Part shown: positions 33,765 to 43,279 of the stretch, piece by piece
Numbering within the stretch: the stretch's first letter is position 1
Layout: every line of letters starts with the position of its first letter
Source: Smithella sp.
GTDB taxonomy: Bacteria > Desulfobacterota > Syntrophia > Syntrophales > Smithellaceae
NCBI GenBank assembly: GCA_018056685.1
Contig: JAGPFC010000002.1
Span: 1-64,000 of the forward strand
Length of the DNA stretch: 64,000 nt
Direction: 5' to 3'
The notes under the pieces: model-generated
What the model saw: the letters and a program-made list of their open reading frames with translations, nothing else
Database searches by the model: none
Told to the model about the DNA's origin: nothing
Made by a program: the position numbers and the translations under genes

Positions 33765-34460
33765 ATGAACAGATCAGCGCTTCACAAAATCAGCTATGGC
33801 CTTTACATCATCACTTCCGGTCAGGATGGAAAATTCAATGGCCAGATTGCCAACTCCATGTTTCAGGTAACGTCGAATCCGGCAACAGTCGCCATCAGCA
33901 TCAACAAGGAAAACTACACGCATGAATTAATCAAACTCAGCCGCAAATTTGTGGTTTCCATTCTTTCCGAAGAAGCGCCTATGACTTTCATCGGCCTTTT
34001 CGGCTTCAAGAGCGGTCGCGACGTTAATAAACTGCAGAATGTTAAAACAAAAACCGGCCAGACAAAGGTTCCCATCGTCCTCGACAACACAGTTTCCTAT
34101 TTAGAAGTGGAAGTAGATAAAGAAATGGATTGCGGCACGCATACCATCTTTATCGGCAACATCATTGACTGCGACGTAGTCAGTGATGCTGTGCCCATGA
34201 CTTACGCGTATTACCAAAAAGTCAAGGGGGGAAAATCGCCCAAAACAGCTCCGACTTACTCCAAAGAAGAACCCTCTGCCGCCGCAGCGCCTCAGGCCGC
34301 GGCCAGTTACGTTTGCAGTGTCTGCGGTTACGTGTATGATCCGGTCAAAGGCGATCCGGATAACGGCATTGCAGCCGGAACCCAATTCGAAAGCTTGCCG
34401 GATTCCTGGACCTGCCCCGTCTGCGGCGCGGATAAATCAAAATTTGAAAAAGAAAAATAG
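33765..34460 (+). CDS. hrb: flavin reductase-rubredoxin fusion (high-molecular-weight rubredoxin)
   Basis: 231 residues with AAAGGAG before the ATG. Residues 1-160 form an FMN-binding flavin-reductase-like domain ([59 protein letters not shown]). An Ala/Pro-rich linker ([12 protein letters not shown]) leads to a C-terminal rubredoxin with [10 protein letters not shown] and [12 protein letters not shown] binding one iron. The architecture is that of Hrb in acetogens, which passes electrons from NAD(P)H to a flavodiiron protein for NO or O2 reduction. No flavodiiron gene is in the window. Confidence 0.9.
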   Translation: MNRSALHKISYGLYIITSGQDGKFNGQIANSMFQVTSNPATVAISINKENYTHELIKLSRKFVVSILSEEAPMTFIGLFGFKSGRDVNKLQNVKTKTGQTKVPIVLDNTVSYLEVEVDKEMDCGTHTIFIGNIIDCDVVSDAVPMTYAYYQKVKGGKSPKTAPTYSKEEPSAAAAPQAAASYVCSVCGYVYDPVKGDPDNGIAAGTQFESLPDSWTCPVCGADKSKFEKEK

Positions 34461-34501
34461 CTGCTTTTGTTAAGCTTTTTTTCCGTTCCATATATTGACC
34501 C

Positions 34502-35413
34502 ATGAAGAAAAAAGAGCGACAAAAGAATCATCCGAAACTTCCAAACTCCGACAATCTGCTGAAGCAGGCTCAGGAAAAGTTACAGGAAAGCGAGGAGCGC
34601 TATAAGTCGCTTTTTGACCGTTCACTGGATCTCGTTTACCTCCATGATTTCCAGGGTCGTTTCCTGGATGCCAACGATGCCGCATTAAAACGCCTGGGTT
34701 ATACCAAGGAAGAAATCCATTCTCTCAACTTTGCTTCGTTTTTAAGTGAAGATCAAATTCCTATTGCCATCAAGTCAACGGAAATTCTTCTGGCGGGCAT
34801 TCAAAAAGGTTTAACCGAATACCGATTGAAACACAAAGACGGCAGCGATGTTTACGTGGAAACCCGGGGATCTATCGTGATGTCCAGGGGAAAGCCGGTG
34901 GCCATCCAGGCCATTGCCAGAGATATTACCGACCGCAAGAAGGCGGAAGAAGCACTGAGGCAAAGGGAAGAGGAACTCTCGATCAAATCCCGCAACCTCG
35001 AAGAAATGAACGCCGCGTTAAAAGTTCTCCTCAAGCAGCGGGAAGATGACCGTTATCAAATGGAAGAAAATGTGCTGACCAATGTCAAAACTTCCATTAT
35101 TCCTTATCTGGAAAAACTGAAAAAAGGCGCCCTGAGCAAGCAGCAAAAGACTTATATCAAAATGATCGAAGATCAAATCAGCGAGATCATTGCCCCCTTC
35201 CTGCGCTCTTTATCCCGATCCTCTTTTGATCTGACGCCACAGGAACTCCGGGTGGCAGACATGGTGAAGAACGGCCATACAACCAAAGACATTGCTGACG
35301 TGCTCAAAATTTCAACAAAAACCGTTGACTATCATCGGGACAATCTTCGCAGAAAATTGGGCATCCGGAATCAAAAAACCAATCTGCGGTCTTTTCTTTT
35401 GAGATTTACATAA
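34502..35413 (+). CDS. PAS-LuxR transcriptional regulator
   Basis: 303 residues. A PAS domain (about 30-150: ESEERYKSLFDRSLDLVYLHDFQGRFLDAND, SIVMSRGKPVAIQAIARDITDRKKAEEAL) is joined by a coiled coil (about 145-190) to a C-terminal LuxR-type HTH (LTPQELRVADMVKNGHTTKDIADVLKISTKTVDYHRDNLRRKLGI, about 240-290). No receiver domain is present, so signalling probably goes directly through PAS. Such orphan PAS-LuxR proteins are numerous in Syntrophales-like genomes. Target unknown. Confidence 0.88.
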   Translation: MKKKERQKNHPKLPNSDNLLKQAQEKLQESEERYKSLFDRSLDLVYLHDFQGRFLDANDAALKRLGYTKEEIHSLNFASFLSEDQIPIAIKSTEILLAGIQKGLTEYRLKHKDGSDVYVETRGSIVMSRGKPVAIQAIARDITDRKKAEEALRQREEELSIKSRNLEEMNAALKVLLKQREDDRYQMEENVLTNVKTSIIPYLEKLKKGALSKQQKTYIKMIEDQISEIIAPFLRSLSRSSFDLTPQELRVADMVKNGHTTKDIADVLKISTKTVDYHRDNLRRKLGIRNQKTNLRSFLLRFT

Positions 35414-35567
35414 TACCTGTTTTCTCCCCGTATTATCCCGTATTTTATTCAGTATTGTTTTGTAAAAAAAATTCATTATTATGAAGGTTCTTTCAAGAAA
35501 GTCCTTGCAGTAAAGCATTAAGTGTTTCAACCCGGTAAAATACCAGTAAAATAAAAAGGAGGTTATT

Positions 35568-36041
35568 ATGGACAACAGGGAAATTGTAAAACAGATGATG
35601 GATTGGCACAAAAAATCGTTCGGGAGTTGTTTCTCAACCATGGTCAACCTGCAGAACCAGGCAGAAAAAATCATGACAACTTTTGTCGATCTCACGCCGG
35701 GCATCACCGATGAAGGCAAAAAGGTCATGGAACAGGTAAACAGCATGTACAAGAAAAACCGTGACGAATTCAAGAAAGCAGTCGATGAGGGATATGACAA
35801 GTTGGAAGACCTGTTCGACAACGATACCGTCGCGATGTTCCAGGAGCAAACTCAAAAAATGTTCGATCTTTTCGGTCAGAAAAACTGGATGCCGTTTGAT
35901 TTCAAGAAGACGATGGAAGATTGGACAGCCGTGTATCAGAAGAGTTTCGATGAATTCAAGAAACAGGTTGATGAAAACATAAAAAGCATGGGGAACTTTT
36001 ATTCCGCCGCGGACAAACAGCAGAAAAAAAGCAAAAAGTAG
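35568..36041 (+). CDS. phasin-like protein
   Basis: 157 residues, almost entirely amphipathic helix, with GGAGG before the ATG. It contains repeated FKKxxDE segments (EFKKAVDEGYDKLEDLF, EFKKQVDENIKSM) and a Lys-rich tail (QQKKSKK). Composition and pattern fit phasins, which coat polyhydroxyalkanoate granules. No PHA synthase gene is in the window, so this rests on protein character only. Confidence 0.6.
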   Translation: MDNREIVKQMMDWHKKSFGSCFSTMVNLQNQAEKIMTTFVDLTPGITDEGKKVMEQVNSMYKKNRDEFKKAVDEGYDKLEDLFDNDTVAMFQEQTQKMFDLFGQKNWMPFDFKKTMEDWTAVYQKSFDEFKKQVDENIKSMGNFYSAADKQQKKSKK

Positions 36042-36102
36042 TTTTCAACCTTTTATCTTATATTCCGGACAACCTGCTATCATTTGAGAAAAAATTGGAC
36101 AC

Positions 36103-36134
36103 AAAAGGCAGAGGCAGTCACGTCTCTGCCTTTT
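36103..36134 (+). terminator. terminator of the phasin-like gene
   Basis: AAAAGGCAGAG pairs perfectly with CTCTGCCTTTT (11-bp stem, 10-nt loop). The T-run is part of the right arm. It lies 62 nt after the stop codon. Confidence 0.8.
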
Positions 36135-36151
36135 CATATGAGATAAACGCT

Positions 36152-36544
36152 ATGAAAGAAAAAAAGGGAAATAACCCGGATTATCAAATGACATCATCCG
36201 TGCGTGACGCCATCCTGGAAATAACCATGACGGGAGAAGTAAACAAGAGCGGCATTTATCAACTGGCGGCCGAAGGGGCTGCGATCATCATCGAAAAAGG
36301 ATTAAAACATGTCCTGGTGGACATCCGCACCCTGAAGGGACGTTTAGGCATCATGGACACTTATTCCTTTGTGAGAACACCGGCCGAAAGGCCAAAAGTG
36401 AAATTTGCCCTTGTTGATCTCCCGGAAAATCAGGATTATCTTAACTTTCTGGAGACCACAGCCGTCAACGCCGGTCTGTCATTGAAATACTTTTTCGATA
36501 TCGACACTGCGAGGGCCTGGCTCAAAAGTTCCAATCTCGGGTAG
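36152..36544 (+). CDS. STAS/SpoIIAA-like small protein
   Basis: 130 residues from the ATG at 36152; an in-frame TTG at 36095 lies before the terminator and is unlikely. The pattern DAILEITMTGEVNKSGIYQLAAEGAAIIIEKGLKHVLVDIRTLKG (strand, helix, strand ending D-x-R) is that of STAS-like proteins. It lacks a clear phosphorylatable Ser after the Asp. The 3' end overlaps the convergent HD-GYP gene by 66 nt. Confidence 0.6.
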   Translation: MKEKKGNNPDYQMTSSVRDAILEITMTGEVNKSGIYQLAAEGAAIIIEKGLKHVLVDIRTLKGRLGIMDTYSFVRTPAERPKVKFALVDLPENQDYLNFLETTAVNAGLSLKYFFDIDTARAWLKSSNLG

Positions 36545-37909
36545 TTTCAGAAAAATATCCACCAGGTCGGAATCGAACATTTTCCCCCTGTTCTCCTCAA
36601 AAAATTGCCGCACCTGTTCCCGGCTCCAGGCTTTACGATAAGGCCGGTCTTCCGTCAGCGCGTCATAAACATCGGCAATGCAGATGATTCTCGCGATCAA
36701 CGGGATGTCTTTCTCACTCAATCCCCGGGGATATCCTTTTCCGTCCCAGCGTTCGTGATGATGCACAATGCCGGTCAGAATCGATTCATAGGAAGGAATG
36801 GAAGCAATGATGTCCGCGCCGGTCTGTGGATGTTTTTTGATGACATCGAATTCCTCATCGGTCAGCCTGCCCGGTTTATCGAGAATCTGTTCCGGCACCG
36901 CAATCTTGCCGATATCATGCAGAATGGCGGAAATTGTCAGCGCGCGCATTTCATCCTCGTTGAAGTGAAGGCTGCGACCGATGGCCTCCGCAAATTTGGT
37001 CACCCGCTCACTGTGCCCGGCTGTCCACGGCGATTTGGCGTCAATGGCCCGCGTCAAAGCAATCAGGATGCCGATAAAAATATTTTCTCTTTCCTTTGTC
37101 GAGTCCAGAATCCGGGAAGCCATGATATTGAGCGCTTCCGCCAGCCGGCCGATTTCATCTTTCCGGCCGGTTGTAAAGCGACGTTCGTAATCTCCGGACG
37201 CAATGATTTCTGCCTCCCGGGAAAGCCGCTCAACGGGACGGGCCAATCGTGCGCTGAAGATTTGCCCCAGCAAACGCGAGACCAGCAAAAGAATCAGAAA
37301 GAAGAGAAGCGCCTTTGCTATGTTCATCCAGAAAGCAATGAGAAATCCCTGACGTTGGACATCAAAAGTAAAAATTTGCGTATAATCACTGCCCACGGGA
37401 GTGATGTTGATTTTCACATTGACGGTGCTGTTCATGCCATAAAATAAAGAAGCCGATTGAATAATTTTTTTTGTTTTGGTCTCCTCCAGTGCCACGGCAA
37501 GCGCCGCGCTGGTTATTGGCTCCGAATGGATTTCGCCCTTTTGATTCATATAGGTGTGTTGCCACGTCTTGCCATCATTAAAATAAAGAGAATATTTCAT
37601 CGGGGGAAAAATGCCCTGAAAAGCCCTGGTCGCATTGGCGATATGCGTCATGCGCTCGTTGACCATTTTCAGCAGCTCTCCCTGATTTCTGCTGATGGAT
37701 TCCCGGGATGCTGAATTAAGATATTGTTGCACGGAGTTGGTTGCCAGATGAATAAAGGCATTGGTCGAAGAAACAGCCAGATAAATATAAACGGCGTAGC
37801 CGATGGCCAGGCCGAAAATGGTAAAGGCCAGCGTCAGCCTTCGGGATAACGAAGGCCGCCAGAAAAAGAAGTAATCTTTTAAAGCCGATTTGAAGGAACT
37901 CGTTGTCAT
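36479..37909 (-). CDS. membrane HAMP/HD-GYP phosphodiesterase
   Basis: 476 residues from the ATG at 37909; an ATG at 37945 is an alternative and neither has a strong ribosome-binding site. Helix 1 (LTLAFTIFGLAIGYAVYIYLAV) and helix 2 (AKALLFFLILLLVSRLLGQIF) flank an extracytoplasmic sensor. A HAMP domain (RPVERLSREAEIIASGDYERRF) and the HD-GYP domain follow, with HSERV, ILHDIGKIAVP and HHERWDGKGYPRGL. All HD-GYP metal residues are present, so c-di-GMP hydrolysis is likely. The signal is unknown. Confidence 0.92.
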   Translation of the reverse strand: MTTSSFKSALKDYFFFWRPSLSRRLTLAFTIFGLAIGYAVYIYLAVSSTNAFIHLATNSVQQYLNSASRESISRNQGELLKMVNERMTHIANATRAFQGIFPPMKYSLYFNDGKTWQHTYMNQKGEIHSEPITSAALAVALEETKTKKIIQSASLFYGMNSTVNVKINITPVGSDYTQIFTFDVQRQGFLIAFWMNIAKALLFFLILLLVSRLLGQIFSARLARPVERLSREAEIIASGDYERRFTTGRKDEIGRLAEALNIMASRILDSTKERENIFIGILIALTRAIDAKSPWTAGHSERVTKFAEAIGRSLHFNEDEMRALTISAILHDIGKIAVPEQILDKPGRLTDEEFDVIKKHPQTGADIIASIPSYESILTGIVHHHERWDGKGYPRGLSEKDIPLIARIICIADVYDALTEDRPYRKAWSREQVRQFFEENRGKMFDSDLVDIFLKLPEIGTFEPGPRSVDIEKVFQ

Positions 37910-38010
37910 AGTTAAATTTCTTTTATTGCCTGATCGTAAAATCATTTATATTATCATAACATGAAAGTCTCGCTCAGAAAAACGCTTTCACGTACGGAAC
38001 AAGTTTTTCT

Positions 38011-38039
38011 TTGACATACCCTTTTAAATCACCTATTGT
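38011..38039 (+). promoter_or_regulatory. sigma70-type promoter of the moxR-VWA operon
   Basis: TTGACA (38011-38016) and TATTGT (38034-38039) are separated by 17 bp, a consensus -35 with a 4/6 -10. The moxR ATG follows 31 bp later. Confidence 0.6.
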
Positions 38040-38070
38040 TTGCGCAACAAGAAAAGGAACTTATTTACTT

Positions 38071-38979
38071 ATGGAATATAAAAATGTCGATGATGTTCAA
38101 TCCAAACTGACGGATGCCGGCTACATTCCCTCCCGGGAAATTGCCACGGTTGTTTTTCTGGCAGCGGCAACCCAGAAACCGGTTTTGGTTGAAGGACCGG
38201 CCGGTGTCGGCAAGACGGAACTGGCCAAGGCCATTGCCCGTTCTCTGGACCGGGAACTTATCCGGTTGCAATGCTATGAAGGACTGGATGAAGCCAAGGC
38301 GCTTTATGAATGGGAATACGCCAAGCAGCTTCTTTACACCCAGATGGTCAAGGACAGGCTCAACGACATCATTTCTTCCGCCGCAACGCTGACGCAGGCG
38401 GTTGATCAGATCGCCGCGCAGGAAGACGCCTTTTTCTCAGATCGTTTCATTCAGCACCGTCCGCTGCTGCAGGCCATCAGCTCTGAAAAACCTGTGGTGC
38501 TGCTGGTGGATGAAGTGGACAAATCGGATCCGGAATTCGAAGCATTCCTTCTGGAACTGTTAAGTGATTTCCAGGTCTCCATTCCCGAACTGGGTACCCG
38601 TAAGGCTGTTCAGATTCCCTTTGTTCTGCTGACATCCAACAATTACCGCGACATGAGCGACGCGCTGAAACGGCGCTGTGTTCACCTGTACATTGACTAC
38701 CCGGCACGGGATACGGAAATTTCCATAGTGCGGCTGAAGATTCCGGGCATCGAAGAAAAACTCTGCGATGCTCTTGTGGATGCCATCCGCAAAATTCGCA
38801 AGCTGGATTTGAAAAAAAATCCGAGCATTTCGGAAACGATTGACTGGGCGCAATCGCTGATTGCTCTGCAAATCAACGAACTGACACCCCAAGTTGTTTC
38901 GGAAACGCTCAATATCATCTGCAAGTATCAGGTGGACATGGAAAAAGTCCGCAAGAATATCAATCGTGTTTTGCAATAA
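38071..38979 (+). CDS. MoxR-family AAA+ ATPase
   Basis: 302 residues from the ATG at 38071; an in-frame TTG at 38011 is the -35 box. Walker A is GPAGVGKTELAKA, Walker B VVLLVDEVDKSD, with sensor 1 FVLLTSNNYRDMSDALKRRC. MoxR ATPases act with a von Willebrand A protein as metal-insertion or folding chaperones; that partner is the next gene. Downstream target enzyme is not evident. Confidence 0.92.
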   Translation: MEYKNVDDVQSKLTDAGYIPSREIATVVFLAAATQKPVLVEGPAGVGKTELAKAIARSLDRELIRLQCYEGLDEAKALYEWEYAKQLLYTQMVKDRLNDIISSAATLTQAVDQIAAQEDAFFSDRFIQHRPLLQAISSEKPVVLLVDEVDKSDPEFEAFLLELLSDFQVSIPELGTRKAVQIPFVLLTSNNYRDMSDALKRRCVHLYIDYPARDTEISIVRLKIPGIEEKLCDALVDAIRKIRKLDLKKNPSISETIDWAQSLIALQINELTPQVVSETLNIICKYQVDMEKVRKNINRVLQ

Positions 38980-39031
38980 TACAAAACATTAGAAAACTAG
39001 TATGGTTTCCCTCGATTTTTAATTGAACTGG

Positions 39032-39051
39032 ATTCCCGCCTGCGCGGGAAT
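39032..39051. repeat. REP-like hairpin
   Basis: ATTCCCGC-ctgc-GCGGGAAT, preceded by ACTGG, the same unit as the second hairpin at 2197-2216. It lies between the moxR and VWA genes. Confidence 0.7.
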
Positions 39052-39131
39052 AACAAAAAGATACAAATCCCATTCGCCTAACGGCTCAGGGATAATTCGC
39101 TTTGGGCTCCCAAGGGAGCCACAGGCTCATT

Positions 39132-40511
39132 ATGGTCAAGTTGATTCAACAATTTGTTTCCTGCTGCCGCGCGGCGGGCATGCGGGTATCCACGTCGGAA
39201 GTGCTCGACAGCCTCAACCAGATGAAACTCATTGATCCGACCGATGAGCGGCAATTCCGCTCGTTGCTCCGTTCCAATTTTGCCAAAAGCATGCGCGACG
39301 TTCAGCATTTCGACCGTCTTTATCATCTTTTCTTTCACGAGATGCGCATCGAGACTGCCGATATCCGGCAGGCGGCTTCTTATTCCGATCAGATCAAACA
39401 GGCGGTAGAAACGCTGAAACGGATTCCTCACGATAATCCGATATTCGACGCGGTTGTCGATTTTTTGCAGGGAAATCCAATGGCACTGCTCAGGGAAATG
39501 CGACGGATTCAAACAGAGGAAGAACAGGCCATGCTGCGCTTCAATCTGGGACCGCTGAGCGACCGCGTCAATATCATGTTGCAGATCAACAGAGCCGCAT
39601 CTGCCGCACAGGCACTGGTGGAAGATCATTACGCCAAAACCGATTCCGTTACCGCACGGGAGCTTGCCGATCATTTCGAAGAACGCGTCAATACCGCCCG
39701 CTCCATGCTCGTCTACGAACCCGATCAGTTGGGAACCGGCACCCGGAAAACAAAAACGGAAGAGCAACGAATGAGGGGGCTGGGAGAAAAATCATTTTCT
39801 TCATTTTCCCGCGAAGAAATCGAAGAAATGCGCGACACCATTGATAAACTGGTGCACAAATTGAAAAACATCGTCAGCCGCCGCTATGCCGTCCGCAACA
39901 GAGGCAGCATTGACGTTAAAAAAACTCTTCGCGCTTCAGCGAAATACAACGGTGTGCCTGTGGAAGTAAAATATCGTCATCGCGCCAAGCGGAAAAGCCG
40001 CATTGTCACCCTGTGCGACGTATCCGGTTCCGTCTGGGCGGCGGCACGCTTCATGCTGAATCTGCTTTATTCCCTGCAGGATTGTTTCGACAAGGTCAAC
40101 AGTTTTGTCTTTATTGATCATCTTCACGAAGTGACGCCTATCTTTGAAGAAAATGAAATCAACGAGGCGATTCGTACGGTCCTGGCGAGTCCGGACATCA
40201 ACTTTAACGCTTCCACCGATTACGGCGAAACCCTTCGCAATTTTAAAAGAGATTACATGGAACTTTTAACCAAAAAAACGACGCTGATTATTGTCGGCGA
40301 CGGACGCACGAATTATATGAATCCCGAAGACGCGATTCTCGGGCAGATGCGCGAACGCTGCCGGCGCGTGATCTGGCTGAATCCCGAGCAGGAAAATCTC
40401 TGGGGCTCCGGCGACAGCGAAATCAGATCTTTCATGCCGCATTGCCACGAGGTGCGTCAGTGCCGCAACGTCAACCAATTATTTACATTCATCGAGGAGC
40501 TGGTTTTATAA
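39132..40511 (+). CDS. VWA-domain protein (CoxE-like), MoxR partner
   Basis: 459 residues from the ATG at 39132; a TTG at 39102 would lengthen it by ten residues. The C-terminal half is a CoxE-like von Willebrand A domain with the MIDAS motif DVSGS in VTLCDVSGSVWAAARFML and ASTDYGETLRNF. The N-terminal helical part includes FVSCCRAAGMRVSTSEVLDSL. The gene follows moxR by about 150 nt containing a REP-like hairpin. CoxD/CoxE-type pairs help mature metalloenzymes. Confidence 0.88.
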   Translation: MVKLIQQFVSCCRAAGMRVSTSEVLDSLNQMKLIDPTDERQFRSLLRSNFAKSMRDVQHFDRLYHLFFHEMRIETADIRQAASYSDQIKQAVETLKRIPHDNPIFDAVVDFLQGNPMALLREMRRIQTEEEQAMLRFNLGPLSDRVNIMLQINRAASAAQALVEDHYAKTDSVTARELADHFEERVNTARSMLVYEPDQLGTGTRKTKTEEQRMRGLGEKSFSSFSREEIEEMRDTIDKLVHKLKNIVSRRYAVRNRGSIDVKKTLRASAKYNGVPVEVKYRHRAKRKSRIVTLCDVSGSVWAAARFMLNLLYSLQDCFDKVNSFVFIDHLHEVTPIFEENEINEAIRTVLASPDINFNASTDYGETLRNFKRDYMELLTKKTTLIIVGDGRTNYMNPEDAILGQMRERCRRVIWLNPEQENLWGSGDSEIRSFMPHCHEVRQCRNVNQLFTFIEELVL

Positions 40512-41633
40512 ATGACTACAACACCGGAACAATCTTTCAGTTGGATTTCCCGTTTTGCCATTGAGCATGTCATGCCCCGCACCGATTTACAGACCCTGCA
40601 GGACTTTCCACATGACCTTTGGAAAAAAATGGGCGAAGCGGGATTTTTTAAGATCGGAATCGCACCGCAATACGGCGGCAGCGGCGGCGGTCTGACGCAG
40701 TTGGCCGGAGCGGGAGAAGTTTTTGTCCGCAGCGGTTATAATATGGGACTGGCGCTTTCCTGGCTTTATCAGCAGATTATCGCCAATCGTGTCATTTCCA
40801 TTTACGGCAATGAAAAACAGCGTCACCAGTACCTGCCGCTGATGGCAGAAGGAAAACTGATCGCATCCTTTGCCGTTTCCGAACCAAAGCACGGCGCGCG
40901 CCCCAAGTTGCTGACCTCCACAGCCATTTCCGAAGGCAGTCACTACATCCTTAACGGAGAGAAAACCTATCTGACCAACGCGCCGATTGCCGGCCTGTTC
41001 ATCGTCATCGCGATAACCGGTGAAGCAGAACAGCAAAAGAAATTCAGCGCGTTTCTCGTGTCAGGCCAGGATGACGGGGCGACCATCAAACCGCGGTTGA
41101 AGTTCGATTTTCTCAAACCGGCCCTCCATGGCGGGATTAAATTAAATGACTGCCGCGTGCCGGCTTCGGCAATGCTCGGAGAAAAGGACACTGCTTACAC
41201 GAATATCGTCATGCCCTTCAGCGATGCGGAAAACATCGTTCTGATGGGTGCGGCAGCCGGAGGAATGGGCGCGGAGCTGATGGATTTGATCATGGAAAGC
41301 GACCGGCGTAATATTCATAAAGACAAGGCGTTGCAAAGCGAAGTGGGCGCGCTGGATTCGCTGTTGGAAACGATGCGCGCCATCGTCCGCGAGGCAGCCA
41401 AAAAAATGGACGAGAACGATAACGCCGCCTTACCGCTGATTGTAACCTTCAAAGAACTGGCCGCCGGTTTTCAGACAAAAATAACTGCCGCCATCTCAAA
41501 ATGGGAAATTAAAACCAGGGAACGTTACAATGTTTTGCAAACGGACATTAATGTCCTTGGCGCTCTGCAGGAAAAAACATTGCAGGCCAAACAGGCGAAA
41601 CTGGGTGACGAACTTCTCCACGGTGCAAGGTAG
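40512..41633 (+). CDS. divergent acyl-CoA dehydrogenase-family protein
   Basis: 373 residues; the ATG follows the previous stop codon directly, with GAGGAG in the upstream gene. The N-terminal and middle domains are recognisable: GFFKIGIAPQYGGSGGGLTQ, GNEKQRHQYLPLMAEGKLIASFAVSEPKHGARP, LNGEKTYLTNAPIAG. The usual S-E-P-xx-GSD motif reads SEPKHGARP. The C-terminal domain lacks the normal catalytic Glu loop and the QxxGGxG region near the end, so dehydrogenase activity is doubtful. Its position after the MoxR/VWA pair is unusual. It could be a flavin-dependent oxidoreductase of another type. Confidence 0.75.
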   Translation: MTTTPEQSFSWISRFAIEHVMPRTDLQTLQDFPHDLWKKMGEAGFFKIGIAPQYGGSGGGLTQLAGAGEVFVRSGYNMGLALSWLYQQIIANRVISIYGNEKQRHQYLPLMAEGKLIASFAVSEPKHGARPKLLTSTAISEGSHYILNGEKTYLTNAPIAGLFIVIAITGEAEQQKKFSAFLVSGQDDGATIKPRLKFDFLKPALHGGIKLNDCRVPASAMLGEKDTAYTNIVMPFSDAENIVLMGAAAGGMGAELMDLIMESDRRNIHKDKALQSEVGALDSLLETMRAIVREAAKKMDENDNAALPLIVTFKELAAGFQTKITAAISKWEIKTRERYNVLQTDINVLGALQEKTLQAKQAKLGDELLHGAR

Positions 41634-41774
41634 ATATCGTCAAAGTTTCTCTATCAGATGGTCGAGTTTACTGAATTTCATCAGGTTTTTTTCATAACAA
41701 AATATTTAATTTCCTTAAATGTTATGATATGGAAAACAAAATTTAAAATTATTTATTCATGGTAAAGGAGTGTT

Positions 41775-42359
41775 ATGCGTAAAACGATTATTCTTATTTT
41801 TATGGCTTTGGCCCTGGTTTGTTCCTGTTCGGAAAAGGAAAAAACAACCGCCGGTAATATTGATCAAGGTAAAGTCTCCGCGAAAGGAGAAAAAAATGTT
41901 GATCCGATGAAGACGGGTGATCAGGACAAAGCATCACCGGTTCAGGATAAGCATATCAATCCGATGATGACCATCGAAAATCTGAGTAAGGCCATAAAAA
42001 AACAGCCGAAGAATGCCGTCATGTATAACAACAGAGGCAGCGCATACCACAGCCTCAAGCAGCACGATCTTGCCATCGAGGATTATAACAAGGCGATCAG
42101 TTTGAAAAAAGATTATGCCGATGCCTACAACAACAGAGGAGCCGCTTATTATTATCTCGGCAAGTATCAGCCGGCCATTGAAGACTTTAATAAAGCCATC
42201 AGTTTGAAACAGAACTTTGGTGATGCCTACGCCAACAGGGGCCTGACCTATTTAAATCAGGGCAACAAAGAACCGGGGTGCGCGGATGCGAAGAAAGCAT
42301 GTGACCTGGGAAAATGCAAAATATATAAAGACGCCCAAAGCAAGAACGTGTGTCCCTGA
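41775..42359 (+). CDS. TPR lipoprotein
   Basis: 194 residues with AAAGGAG before the ATG. Signal MRKTIILIFMALALVCSC suggests a lipoprotein with Cys18. Three tetratricopeptide repeats follow (NAVMYNNRGSAYHSLKQHDLAIEDYNKAISL, ADAYNNRGAAYYYLGKYQPAIEDFNKAISL and a partial third). The end GCADAKKACDLGKCKIYKDA is Cys-rich and matches both the fragment at 44237 and the C-terminus of the membrane TPR protein at 59700. Likely periplasmic scaffold. Confidence 0.88.
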   Translation: MRKTIILIFMALALVCSCSEKEKTTAGNIDQGKVSAKGEKNVDPMKTGDQDKASPVQDKHINPMMTIENLSKAIKKQPKNAVMYNNRGSAYHSLKQHDLAIEDYNKAISLKKDYADAYNNRGAAYYYLGKYQPAIEDFNKAISLKQNFGDAYANRGLTYLNQGNKEPGCADAKKACDLGKCKIYKDAQSKNVCP

Positions 42360-42485
42360 TTGATTGCGAGCTCTGCGGTCAAGTTTTTCTTTTGCATAAC
42401 CTGACAAAACGCACTTGATCGAGGTTTGCATCAACATTTCTTTTGCCTGCAAGTCCTTCGGCATATTATACGCAAACAAAGATGA

Positions 42486-43157
42486 ATGGTGAAAATAAAC
42501 GCTATGTTGAAAGAGACAGCAAGGAATCATATCATTTACAGAGTGCTGAGAAAAAAGGATTATCCCGGGATACTGGAAATGATCGACAGCACATGGAATT
42601 TTGACAAATATACCGCTGACCGTTCAACCAAAACGCATATGCTGAAAGCGTACATGCGTGCGGTCATGATTGTACAAAACTATACGCAAGTAGCAGAGCT
42701 TGACGGGAAAGCCATTGGTTTACTTTTTGGTAAAATTCCCAAATTGAAGGGCTTTATGAAAAACTGGGTTCACATCCCGCCTGCGGTCTATCACACCTTG
42801 TGTCTGATTTTCGGAAAACAGCAAAGAAGAGTTTTGAAGGGATTTAAAGATCTACAGGCGGTATATGCCCGTTTGCGAAAGGAAACAAAAATGCGTTTTG
42901 ATGGTGAGCTGGAGTTCTTCGTGGTCAATCATCAATACCAGGGGCTTGACGTGGGGAAACAACTACTGAATAATTATTTACAGTACTGTGAAAGACACGG
43001 TGTAAAGAATATCTATGTCTATACAGATGCTAACAGTAATTTCGGCTTTTATGATCATCACGGTTTTGTCCGGCGCGGATGCCTGCCCGCATCGTTTGAG
43101 CTTTACAGCGGCAAACTGGAATATGACAATTTCATATATACGCGGGAGATTCCCTGA
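42486..43157 (+). CDS. GNAT-family acetyltransferase
   Basis: 223 residues; the ATG at 42504 is an alternative start. The acetyl-CoA-binding core reads FFVVNHQYQGLDVGKQLLNNYLQYCERHGVKNIYVYTDANSNFGFYDHHGFV, with Q-x-x-G-x-G/D-K and the YxxxGF end of a GNAT fold. Substrate unknown. The terminator at 43243 ends the transcript. Confidence 0.85.
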   Translation: MVKINAMLKETARNHIIYRVLRKKDYPGILEMIDSTWNFDKYTADRSTKTHMLKAYMRAVMIVQNYTQVAELDGKAIGLLFGKIPKLKGFMKNWVHIPPAVYHTLCLIFGKQQRRVLKGFKDLQAVYARLRKETKMRFDGELEFFVVNHQYQGLDVGKQLLNNYLQYCERHGVKNIYVYTDANSNFGFYDHHGFVRRGCLPASFELYSGKLEYDNFIYTREIP

Positions 43158-43242
43158 GCGATGACAGAACGGGAATGCTCCATGTAGTCAAGTGCCTGAA
43201 AGAATATTCCCGGAAGGACTGTTTGCTTTTTTTAACTGAACA

Positions 43243-43279
43243 TAAAGCACCGTTTGATACAAAACGGTGCTTTATTTTT
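43243..43279. terminator. bidirectional terminator
   Basis: TAAAGCACCGTTT (43243-43255) pairs perfectly with AAACGGTGCTTTA (43262-43274), 13-bp stem and 6-nt loop, then TTTTT. It lies between the convergent GNAT and E2-like genes and overlaps the stop codon of the latter. Confidence 0.85.
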
